Assembly: GCA_025934915.1 (NCBI GenBank)
Contig: JAICWG010000019.1
Location: 1-37,988 of the forward strand
Direction: 5' to 3'
DNA from: Nitrospira sp.
Lineage (GTDB): Bacteria > Nitrospirota > Nitrospiria > Nitrospirales > Nitrospiraceae
Length of the DNA stretch: 37,988 nt
This document shows positions 8,721-15,304 of the stretch, piece after piece. The notes below the pieces were generated by a model. That model did no database searches and was not told the DNA's origin. It saw nothing but the letters and a program-made list of their open reading frames with translations. The translations under genes were made by a program, and so were the position numbers. Each line of letters starts with the position of its first letter. Within the stretch, counting starts at the first letter, position 1.

Positions 8721-9037
8721 CGATCATCTCCCAGTAGAACGTCACCTTCCATCCGAGATGCCGGTTGCGGAGTCCTTGATGTGGCAACGTGAATCATGCG
8801 CTGCGCTCGTGCGGCTCGCAGCACCGCCGTCCCATCCTGGAAGCCCAGCATGTATCGCCTGAAGACCTCGGGAGGGCATAGTCGATAGTTGTCGGTGTGA
8901 TCAGAATTCATTAGGGCATCTCGCAGTCCATCTGCTTCTGCGCGCCACTCGTCCACCTCCGGTTCGGTGCGAGCCTGTGCGCATTGCCTTCGACACCATT
9001 CAATCCGAAGGTTCACAGAGTTTGTCGTTTGTTTCAT
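8717..9037 (-). CDS. Hypothetical protein (106 aa) coupled to the zinc-ribbon gene
   Basis: A soluble 106-residue protein with charged helices (IEWCRRQCAQARTEPEVDE, WRAEADGLRDALMN) and a C-terminal segment LCPPEVFRRYMLGFQDGTA. I do not recognise the family. The ATG at 9037 follows a purine-rich stretch (GATAGGGTGAAGC). Its stop overlaps the start of the zinc-ribbon gene by four bases, which argues for a two-gene operon and co-expression. A CTAGG-containing sequence lies at 9052-9056, just upstream. Confidence 0.55.
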   Translation of the reverse strand: MKQTTNSVNLRIEWCRRQCAQARTEPEVDEWRAEADGLRDALMNSDHTDNYRLCPPEVFRRYMLGFQDGTAVLRAARAQRMIHVATSRTPQPASRMEGDVLLGDDR

Positions 9038-9695
9038 GCTTCACCCTATCTCTAGGAATCCAAGTTAGTCATCCAAACATACGTACAGCAAGTTGAATGC
9101 CACGAGAGGAATGCGAACAAGCTGTTTCTTGGTTCTGCCCAACTGATCTAGCAGTTACCTATTGTTAGTGACTTATCAGCAATAAGCAATATCGTTGCCC
9201 ACAAAGAGTGTGGATACAGAGTATTTGATGAACCGGAGAATGTGAAGGATATAGAATCTACTGTTTCCTAATGATACTAGGAACAACCCTGGTATAAATA
9301 TCTCGCGCTGAAGCGGGTAGGTGAGGCGCGTGGTATGGAATGCACGAAGGAGGATGTCTCATTAAAAGTTTACCGAATTACCGGGCGGTACTTTCCTTAG
9401 CCATCAGCCTGCTGTGACGCGTGGCGGCATCTTCCGGTCGATGCCATGCCCGGCATGTGATGCGATGCGCAACGCAGCGTCAATGAATTGCAGACCTTCC
9501 CGCGAATTGCGCCGATGAGCAGGAGCGTATGCTATTGGGCTCGACTGGCTACCTATACTTATATCGGCACAAACGTGCATGTGCAGTGTCCCCTTGCAAT
9601 TGGGTATAGTGGTCACCATGAATTCCAAGCAAAGGCATTCTTGGGCTATTCGTTGAACGAAGGCGCAACCTGTTCATGAAGTAAGGAGCTGAGAG
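9038..9695. other. Intergenic region with an orphan promoter-like block and a vestigial reading frame
   Basis: No intact gene is seen. A CTAGG-N6-CCTGG site at 9277-9292 is followed by TATAAATA (9293-9300), which could serve as a -10. About 45 bases later there is a strong ribosome site (GAAGGAGG) and ATG at 9354, which stops after three codons. A neighbouring frame just after it reads KSLPNYRAVLSLAISLL, a signal-peptide-like stretch, up to TGA at about 9415. This looks like the start of a lost secreted-protein gene. The CBS gene promoter must lie near the right end. Confidence 0.4.
9277..9292. promoter_or_regulatory. CTAGG-N6-CCTGG site, variant of the palindrome at 2695
   Basis: One mismatch from the perfect CTAGG-N6-CCTAG palindrome, directly followed by TATAAATA. 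It appears to drive no intact gene. Confidence 0.3.
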
Positions 9696-10532
9696 ATGGA
9701 CGAGCATGGGGGTGGAGCCGTTAAGGGTTTTATGCATCGCTACCTAGAGGTGATTCCACAAGACACGACGGTGACGGCCGCGGCCGAGCGGATGAGTGCT
9801 AGGCGGATCGGCTGTCTGTTGGTGGAATCGGATGATCCCAAGCGCGGGCCGTTCGGGATCATGACGGAGACGGATCTCGTACGGAAAGTGCTCGCGAAGG
9901 GATTAGATCCCACGGTCACAACGGTGGATCGCGTGATGGTCAGCCCGATTCTGACGATTGCAGAGGACCGCTCCATGTTGGACGCCAGCCAACTGATGGA
10001 AGCCAATCATGTACGTCATCTCTGTGTGGTGGAGGCTGGTGAGATTGTCGGAATCATGTCGGTGCGGGACCTGGTGCGATCGTTTGTGGATGCCGAGAGC
10101 GGCCCCGTCTGCGAACTTGACAAGGTGTACCGCCCGCTGAGTGTCTTGATGGCGACCACATTCGCGACGATCCATAGTGACGGGTCTCTTCTCGATGCGG
10201 CTCAGCTGATGAGCGAGAAGCGGATCGGGTCATTGCTGACGATCGAAGCAGGCGAAATCGTCGGCATCGTGACCGAGTGCGATGTGGTCCGGAAAGGGCT
10301 GGCTTCCAACCGGGATGCAGGCAGCACTCACGTCAGCGCCGTGATGAGCTCTCCTCTACTCAGCATCGATGTCAATCGCACGATACGCGATGCCAGTAAA
10401 GCCATGGCAGACCAGGGGGTGCGTCACTTGACCGTGACGGAGAACGGGAAGATCGTCGGGGTGCTCTCCGTACGAGATTTAGTGAAAATGGTCTCCGTCC
10501 GGGATCGGCCCAGGTTTCTTGGCAGGGCATAG
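9696..10532 (+). CDS. Protein of four tandem CBS domains (two Bateman modules)
   Basis: The 278-residue cytoplasmic protein consists almost entirely of CBS motifs: residues about 10-70 (VIPQDTTVTAAAERMSARRI, GIMTETDLVRKVLA), 80-135 (VMVSPILTIAEDRSMLDAS, GIMSVRDLVRSFV), 150-205 (TTFATIHSDGSLLDAAQLM, GIVTECDVVRKGL) and 215-270 (VMSSPLLSIDVNRTIRDAS, GVLSVRDLVKMV). Bateman modules bind adenine nucleotides and report energy state. No effector domain is attached, so it would act through protein partners. ATG 9696 follows GTAAGGAGCTGAGAG. It belongs to the same class as the two CBS genes at 35695 and 36158. Confidence 0.9.
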   Translation: MDEHGGGAVKGFMHRYLEVIPQDTTVTAAAERMSARRIGCLLVESDDPKRGPFGIMTETDLVRKVLAKGLDPTVTTVDRVMVSPILTIAEDRSMLDASQLMEANHVRHLCVVEAGEIVGIMSVRDLVRSFVDAESGPVCELDKVYRPLSVLMATTFATIHSDGSLLDAAQLMSEKRIGSLLTIEAGEIVGIVTECDVVRKGLASNRDAGSTHVSAVMSSPLLSIDVNRTIRDASKAMADQGVRHLTVTENGKIVGVLSVRDLVKMVSVRDRPRFLGRA

Positions 10533-10546
10533 CAGAATGTCAGCGC

Positions 10547-10971
10547 TTATCGCAGCAGCAGCATGGGGGGCAGCTGGGGGAGCCAGGGAAGTATCACCAC
10601 GCCGAGGCAGATGGAGAGGGCCACGATGGAAGCGACCAGTCCTCATTGAGGCGCGTTTCGGCGGCGAAGATCACGGAACTGACCGCCGACGGCATTGCCG
10701 CTACAAGGATCGCGACGGCTCGTTCCATTCCCATCAAGCCGAGCACCAGCCCGCCAGTCATCCGCAGCGCGACACCTAGTGTTGCCAGTCGAGCGGTCCG
10801 ACGGACGAACCTGGCCAGTCGGTCAGCGTGAGTTTTGGTCAATACGGCGAGGGATCGTAACAAGATGCTGATGACAAAGATTGCGCTGAAGACTTGGAGG
10901 GAAGAAAGCGTAGTCTTTGATGAACCGGGAGGGATGAGGGCTTGCTTCGCGACACAGTACAACTGTCCCAA
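10547..10971 (-). pseudogene. C-terminal remnant of an AEC-family (auxin-efflux-carrier-like) transporter
   Basis: Read on the minus strand, an open stretch encodes SLQVFSAIFVISILLRSLAV, RTARLATLGVALRMTGGLVL and ERAVAILVAAMPSAVSSVIF, then AAETRLNED. This is the last few membrane helices of the AEC permease fold (AxxMPxAV...AE). After NED the frame is lost near 10634-10640. The neighbouring frame continues correctly as LVASIVALSICLGVVILPWL to a TAA at 10547-10549. The N-terminal five or more helices are absent; nothing similar is visible upstream. It is therefore a truncated and frameshifted relic. Confidence 0.75.
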
Positions 10972-11146
10972 CGAATAGGCCTATCCCGGCGGGTTAATCC
11001 TTCGAATCGAGAGAGGGATCAGGCGTAAGAGAGTGAGGGGGTTGAACGTGGGTCGGCCTTACGGGCCACCATTGTTGCCTCCCCTTCGCTTAGCAGCTAT
11101 AAATGGTACGTCGTACAAAGATCTTCTGCTCCGGCATTGTCCTGAC

Positions 11147-11434
11147 ATGGCAAACAAACCACGGCGTTCTTCTGATCTTCCTAAAGCGGCAATAGAGGCG
11201 CTGTGGCAGGGCAATGTGATCGAGGCGATCAAGGTTGTTCGCAAGGAGCGGAATATCGGCCTGAAAAAGGCGAAGGATATGGTAGACGCCTACATCGCCG
11301 CTCAGCCGGCCCTTAAGGAAAAGATGGGCAAGGTGCTCGCCACGGCGCAACAGAGATTTATCCGTTGGCTGATCGGATTTCTGGTGCTTGCAATCGGAAT
11401 TGCGTATCTCGTGATGCGGGGCCTGGGAACGTAG
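11147..11434 (+). CDS. Membrane-anchored protein with a ribosomal L7/L12 C-terminal-like domain (95 aa)
   Basis: Residues about 10-50 (AAIEALWQGNVIEAIKVVR, ERNIGLKKAKDMVDAYIA) follow the helix-turn pattern of the L7/L12 C-terminal domain (G-x-x-I-E-A-I-K-x-V-R, L-K-x-A-K-D-x-V-x-x-Y). The C-terminus has one membrane span (WLIGFLVLAIGIAYLVM). A second gene of the same layout lies at 12771-13046. I chose ATG 11147 (MANKPRRSSDLPKA) because homology to the paralogue begins there. A frame extension to GTG 11033 exists, but that part is proline-rich and non-conserved. The function is unknown; these proteins are known mainly as hypotheticals. It is a tail-anchored or single-span protein with the domain facing the cytoplasm. 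Confidence 0.75.
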   Translation: MANKPRRSSDLPKAAIEALWQGNVIEAIKVVRKERNIGLKKAKDMVDAYIAAQPALKEKMGKVLATAQQRFIRWLIGFLVLAIGIAYLVMRGLGT

Positions 11435-11488
11435 AAAGGACGAAGCGGTAGAAATTACAGAGGTATCTATGTTGACAGGGGGGACAAC

Positions 11489-11995
11489 ATGAAACGTGGC
11501 GGGAAGTTGCCCGCGTTGCTGATCCTGAGTGTCTCACTGTGTTGGACTCTTGCGCCCGTCGCGGTGATGGCCAAGGTGCAAGTGTTGCCGGAGACAAGCT
11601 TGGTGGTGGAGGGAAAAAAGGTCACGGGGCAGAGCCGTATGCTGGGCCATCCGGTTGTGACAGGCTTGCTTGCGGCGTTCGAGCGTGCGGAGGCAGCGCT
11701 GAAAAAAGAAGATATCGACGCACTCATGCAGTTTTATGCGCCGTCTTACGACTACCATGGATTGAAAGAAAGCGACGTACGTCGGGTATGGGACGAGGTC
11801 TTCGAGCATTACAAGGTTGTCGAGTCGCTCCATTTGTTTTCCGATATCAAAGTCTCGCGAGTAAACAATGGGCTTCGTGCGGAAGTGACCTGCACGGGAG
11901 GATTGTACGGCACCGACGAACGCTCGGGAGATCGAGTCACCCTCGACAGTTGGTTTCGTGAGGTCCATTATCTTGTGAAAGAGGGTAATGTCTGA
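11489..11995 (+). CDS. Secreted NTF2-like (SnoaL-fold) protein, ended by a premature TGA
   Basis: The 168-residue frame has a signal peptide (LPALLILSVSLCWTLAPVA, cut after VMA). An NTF2-like region follows: LLAAFERAEAALKKEDIDAL, MQFYAPSYDYHGLKESDVRR, VWDEVFEHYKVVESLHLFSD, and DSWFREVHYLVKEGNV. It stops at TGA 11993-11995. The same frame continues directly as RFLGNAGDVSVAAPFAS to a TGA at 12068-12070. The family expects a Trp in this place (KEG-x-W-R-F/M-x-G), so the stop is a TGG-to-TGA nonsense that removes the last beta strand. The protein may misfold without it. It lies between an L7/L12-like gene and a frameshifted membrane protein gene. Confidence 0.75.
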   Translation: MKRGGKLPALLILSVSLCWTLAPVAVMAKVQVLPETSLVVEGKKVTGQSRMLGHPVVTGLLAAFERAEAALKKEDIDALMQFYAPSYDYHGLKESDVRRVWDEVFEHYKVVESLHLFSDIKVSRVNNGLRAEVTCTGGLYGTDERSGDRVTLDSWFREVHYLVKEGNV

Positions 11996-12085
11996 CGGTT
12001 TCTTGGCAATGCCGGAGATGTGTCGGTTGCCGCCCCATTCGCATCAGCCCCGCACCACCCACTGTTCTGATCCGCACGAAAGGAG

Positions 12086-12483
12086 CTAGCTCCGTCGAAC
12101 GTGAGTGATGATGGTCGGCATGACAGCGAAGAACAGAAGGGCCGCATAGTAGACAGCGCCTGTGACTGGATCGCGATCGAAAAAGACTTCAGTTGCCGAC
12201 AGTCCTCTGAGCCATATTCCCACCGCCAGGTCGGCGATCAAAACCATTCCCAGAGCGATGAAGCCGACAGCGAGTGTTGAAGACAGTCGACTATGATCAA
12301 GCCTGTGACGGACTAACCATGCGGCTGCAGCGACGATAACTCCGAGCATCAGCGGTATTTCCAAGAGTTCTGCGGTGCGCTCACCGAGCAGTGGAACAAC
12401 CATGAGGATTCGCCCGATTCCCAGCACGAACCCCGCACGAACACCAGGAGAAAGTAGAGGGCTGCCGTTTGCAGGGTTCGCAT
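12086..12483 (-). pseudogene. Small polytopic membrane protein with a single-base frameshift
   Basis: The gene should start at ATG 12483 (MRTLQTAALYFLLVF). One base is missing near 12437, after which the correct frame reads AGFVLGIGRILMVVPLLGER, TAELLEIPLMLGVIVAAAAW, LAVGFIALGMVLIADLAVGI, AVYYAALLFFAVMPTIITHV and stops at 12086-12088. About four membrane helices are visible. With one G restored the junction reads F-G-A-G-F-V-L-G, a natural helix. I recognise the pattern of a widespread uncharacterised membrane protein but no function. It is either a pseudogene or an assembly indel. The remaining 113-residue frame could start at GTG 12427. Confidence 0.7.
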
Positions 12484-12770
12484 GGGCAAATCAGCTGCAC
12501 GCTAGAAAGGACTCGCGGTTAGCGTTGGCACTATGGTGTTTCAGACGAACCTCTGAAAGTCTATTCATGATGGGCCTTCCCTTCGATATCTCATCGAGTG
12601 TGAGACGTGCGGGTTTGGGGCGGCACACACGCATTATATGGGGACTGACCAGGGGATAATCGAGGGTACTGCATCGCTGCACCTTAAACGGAGTCACTGT
12701 GGAAATCTGGAAGACGAGCAGCGGTCTTTTCTGGTAGACTCCACCGGTCACAACGACGGAGGAATCACGC

Positions 12771-13046
12771 GTGGAATACGATCTTCCCATGAAAGCCCTG
12801 GAGGCGCTGTCGCAAGGCGACCGCAGCAAAGCAATTGAACAAGTTCAGCTGGAACGAAACATGAGCCGTGAGGAGGCGAGGGAAGTGGTTGCCGCGTTTA
12901 TCCTCTCGCAACCTTCACTGCAAGCGACAATGAGACTGAAGGAGAGCCGAGCGGAGACGCCATGGGGTCTCATGCGCTGGCTGATCCTGTTCCAAGCGAT
13001 CGCGGTCGCAGTCGGATACTTCCTCTTTTTCCGGGATCAATGGTGA
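12771..13046 (+). CDS. Membrane-anchored L7/L12 C-terminal-like protein (91 aa), paralogue of 11147
   Basis: Residues about 5-45 (MKALEALSQGDRSKAIEQV, LERNMSREEAREVVAAFI, LSQPSL) match the L7/L12-like domain of the gene at 11147 position by position (A-L-x-x-G-x-x-x-x-A-I-x-x-V). The C-terminus again has one span (LMRWLILFQAIAVAVGYFLF) ending FRDQW. The GTG at 12771 is preceded by GGAGGA at an eight-base spacing, which decides the start; ATG 12789 is the alternative. Upstream (12484-12770) is noncoding and presumably holds the promoter. The two paralogues bracket the NTF2-like gene and the broken membrane gene, suggesting a duplicated local module. Confidence 0.75.
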   Translation: MEYDLPMKALEALSQGDRSKAIEQVQLERNMSREEAREVVAAFILSQPSLQATMRLKESRAETPWGLMRWLILFQAIAVAVGYFLFFRDQW

Positions 13047-13327
13047 GTATGGAATATCTCTGCCGTCGAGTGATGTGATGCGGCGGAGATCGACCATGCC
13101 AGCCTGAGTCGATGAATTCACTATCAGACAAACTGCCGAACAGGTCTCACCCAAGACGATCTCGATCTCCTGTGAACGGCTCAGCCCCTTCTGTGATCAA
13201 GCCAGGATACCTGCAATTCAGCAGATCTCACCCTCATCTACCCTCATTGGGAGACCTTGTCCAAAACTGATAATCGGTTGCCATGTTCTTAGCCTTTGCA
13301 GGACATTCAGGAAGAGGTCAAGACTGG

Positions 13328-14224
13328 ATGGCGAAAAGATCACGCAGTAGAAGTGATCAGCGAGTCAAAAGGCGATACGGAGCAGGCGAACTGTTCGGGA
13401 TAGCCGTTTCTTCGCTGACTCCTGATGAGCTGCAAAGATTTTCCGCAGCAGGATTGAAAATCCCTTGCCCGTATAAAGCTAGTGGGGCGAATTGTCATAA
13501 AAAGGGCGGCATTTGTTCGCTCATTTCTTTTGAGGACAAAGGTGGGCAGGTCATGGTCGTCGGATCTCCAATCACAACCTGTCCGAGTCGATTTCTGGAG
13601 AACAACTTGGTTTTTGAATGGGTAGGTCAAACTGTTCTTGGCATGAGTCATCCAAACATTGTATCGGAAGTCTCATTTTTAATGGGAAAAGAACAGAAAG
13701 AGTCCGAGCCCGAAGACGAGGTTGGGCGAATCGATAAGGTCTTGGTTGATGTAAGCGGGCAAGACTTGAAATGGTGTGCGCTTGAAATGCAGGCGGTGTA
13801 TTTTCCCGGGCAGAAAATGGAAAACGACTTTGCATTGATGCGAGAATGGAAAGGTCCCGGCCTGCCTTTTCCATCAAGAATTCGCCGTCCTGACTTTCGG
13901 TCATCCGGCCCAAAACGACTGATGCCACAGCTTCAGATCAAAGTCCCCACGCTCCGGCGGTGGGGCAAGAAAATGGCAGTCGTTATAGACAAAGCATTCG
14001 CCGAATCTCTATGGCCAATGAGAAGAGTCGGCCATATTTCGAATGCAGATATTATTTGGTTTATAGTGACCTATGGCGATGTTCAGCAAGGGAGACATTC
14101 ACTCCAAAAACATGACGTTCTGATGACCACGTTGGAAGACGCAGTCGAGGGTCTTACAGGGGGAGTGCCTGTAACGCTTGACGCGTTCGAGACGTCGATT
14201 CGCAAAAAGCTATCGCGCTCGTAA
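13328..14224 (+). CDS. NotI-like type II restriction endonuclease
   Basis: The 298-residue product begins with a basic, Ser-rich tail and then shows the pattern of the NotI restriction enzyme family: four spaced cysteines (C47 in KIPCPYK, C56 in ANCHKKGG, C63 in GICSL, C85 in TTCPSRFLE). In NotI such cysteines hold an iron ion. They are followed by a PD-(D/E)XK-like core: SEVSFL (E114), GRIDKVLVD (D136), and ALEMQAVYFPG (E153, Q155). ATG 13328 was chosen over 13283 because GGAAGAGG precedes it and the extra 15 residues look non-conserved. It converges with and overlaps the Dam-class methylase by 71 bases, the expected partner. Lower GC and looser codon use than the neighbours suggest transfer. 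The recognition site cannot be read from sequence. Confidence 0.7.
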   Translation: MAKRSRSRSDQRVKRRYGAGELFGIAVSSLTPDELQRFSAAGLKIPCPYKASGANCHKKGGICSLISFEDKGGQVMVVGSPITTCPSRFLENNLVFEWVGQTVLGMSHPNIVSEVSFLMGKEQKESEPEDEVGRIDKVLVDVSGQDLKWCALEMQAVYFPGQKMENDFALMREWKGPGLPFPSRIRRPDFRSSGPKRLMPQLQIKVPTLRRWGKKMAVVIDKAFAESLWPMRRVGHISNADIIWFIVTYGDVQQGRHSLQKHDVLMTTLEDAVEGLTGGVPVTLDAFETSIRKKLSRS

Positions 14225-15227
14225 GCCAGCGTAGATCCTTGCCTACCAGCAATTCCGTCATCCTGGCATGATGGGTGTTCTTCATCGTGACGGCTCTCGT
14301 CTCAAAGCCGAACTCCGTGGCGAGCTGTTCAATCTCTACCGTGTGATCATACGTCAGCAGGACCTCACCTTTTACCTCGCGGAGCAGGCCGAACAACTTT
14401 CGATGGTCAATTTGCCAGTGAGGGTAGAGTCGTCTTGCGGCCTTGGTATACGGTGGATCGACAAAAAAGACAGCCTCCTCATCGTCCATATAAGCTTCTA
14501 TCAGCTCCAGGCCGTCACGGTGAGAAAAGCTGAAGCGGTCTCTATGTTTCGCTATTTCGCGGATGCGTCTCGACAAAGTTTCTGGATACCATCGCGAACG
14601 TAGTCCACGGCCATTTTCACCGCCCTTCACGAGGCCGGCTCCTGGAGCCATGATTCCACCCCGCTGAACTCGATTTCTAAGAATGGTCGAAAATGCCTTC
14701 TCGCGTTGCGTCAATGGTTGTCTGCCGAGCACAGACAATACGTTTTGCTGAGTCAACTTAAAATTCTCAATAGAATTCGCTAACCATTCGGCTTGTCCGT
14801 AGAGAACAGCACTCCATACGGATGCCACTTGATCATCTTTTTCGCCTAAGACGACATGTTTAGCCAGTTCCTCAAAACCGACTGTAAGTCCGATGATCCC
14901 TCCGCCAGCAAACGGTTCGACGAGGACGTTTGGCTTATGAGGTAGTTTTGACAGCCAAGTTCTTACACACGGTACGAGCCATGTTTTTCCACCCGGATAT
15001 CGAAAAGGGGATCTCTGCGGAATGGAAGCAACATTGATGGGGGTATCGAGTGGGGTGTTTTCAGCCGTTCTATAAGTGGCTTGAGTTTCTTTCTGAGAAT
15101 AATCTTCTAGTCTGTCGAGAGCGATGGCATAGCTGATGACTTTCTCCGACAATACCGCTGGGATTCGAATAACACTTGTCCTTCCGTTTCTCCATTTATT
15201 GGAAAATGTTGTAGAGGAACGGGCCAC
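14154..15227 (-). CDS. Dam-class (D12, MT-A70-unrelated) adenine-N6 DNA methyltransferase
   Basis: The 357-residue product has the motifs of the alpha-class N6-adenine methylases in order: RSPFRYPGGKTWL (residues about 72-84, AdoMet site), VLVEPFAGGGIIGL (about 101-114, motif I), and FFVDPPYTKAARRLYPH (about 254-270, catalytic DPPY, motif IV). Then come EVLLTYDHT and a C-terminal MTELLVG. The N-terminal 40 residues (TSVIRIPAVLSEKVISYAIA) resemble a short ribbon-helix-like segment seen in front of other accessory proteins. The start is GTG 15227, which lacks a clear ribosome site. TATATA lies only a few bases upstream, so a leaderless message is possible. It should methylate the site cut by the convergent NotI-like enzyme. 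Confidence 0.85.
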   Translation of the reverse strand: MARSSTTFSNKWRNGRTSVIRIPAVLSEKVISYAIALDRLEDYSQKETQATYRTAENTPLDTPINVASIPQRSPFRYPGGKTWLVPCVRTWLSKLPHKPNVLVEPFAGGGIIGLTVGFEELAKHVVLGEKDDQVASVWSAVLYGQAEWLANSIENFKLTQQNVLSVLGRQPLTQREKAFSTILRNRVQRGGIMAPGAGLVKGGENGRGLRSRWYPETLSRRIREIAKHRDRFSFSHRDGLELIEAYMDDEEAVFFVDPPYTKAARRLYPHWQIDHRKLFGLLREVKGEVLLTYDHTVEIEQLATEFGFETRAVTMKNTHHARMTELLVGKDLRWLTSAIAFCESTSRTRQALQALPL

Positions 15228-15304
15228 GGCCCCGTATATATAGTGAGTTGAGTATCAAGTCAAGCCCTTGTTACACGGGATCGATATAGAGGGCGGTTTT
15301 TACA

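Noticed and set aside
11993..11995. TGA read as Trp (recoding) to explain premature stops
   Set aside because: Intact genes here use TGG and end in TGA (glycosyltransferase, aceF), and other lesions are TAG, TAA or indels.
12525..12545. Sigma-54-like promoter TTGGCAC near 12526
   Set aside because: The -12 element (TTGC) is absent at the required spacing.
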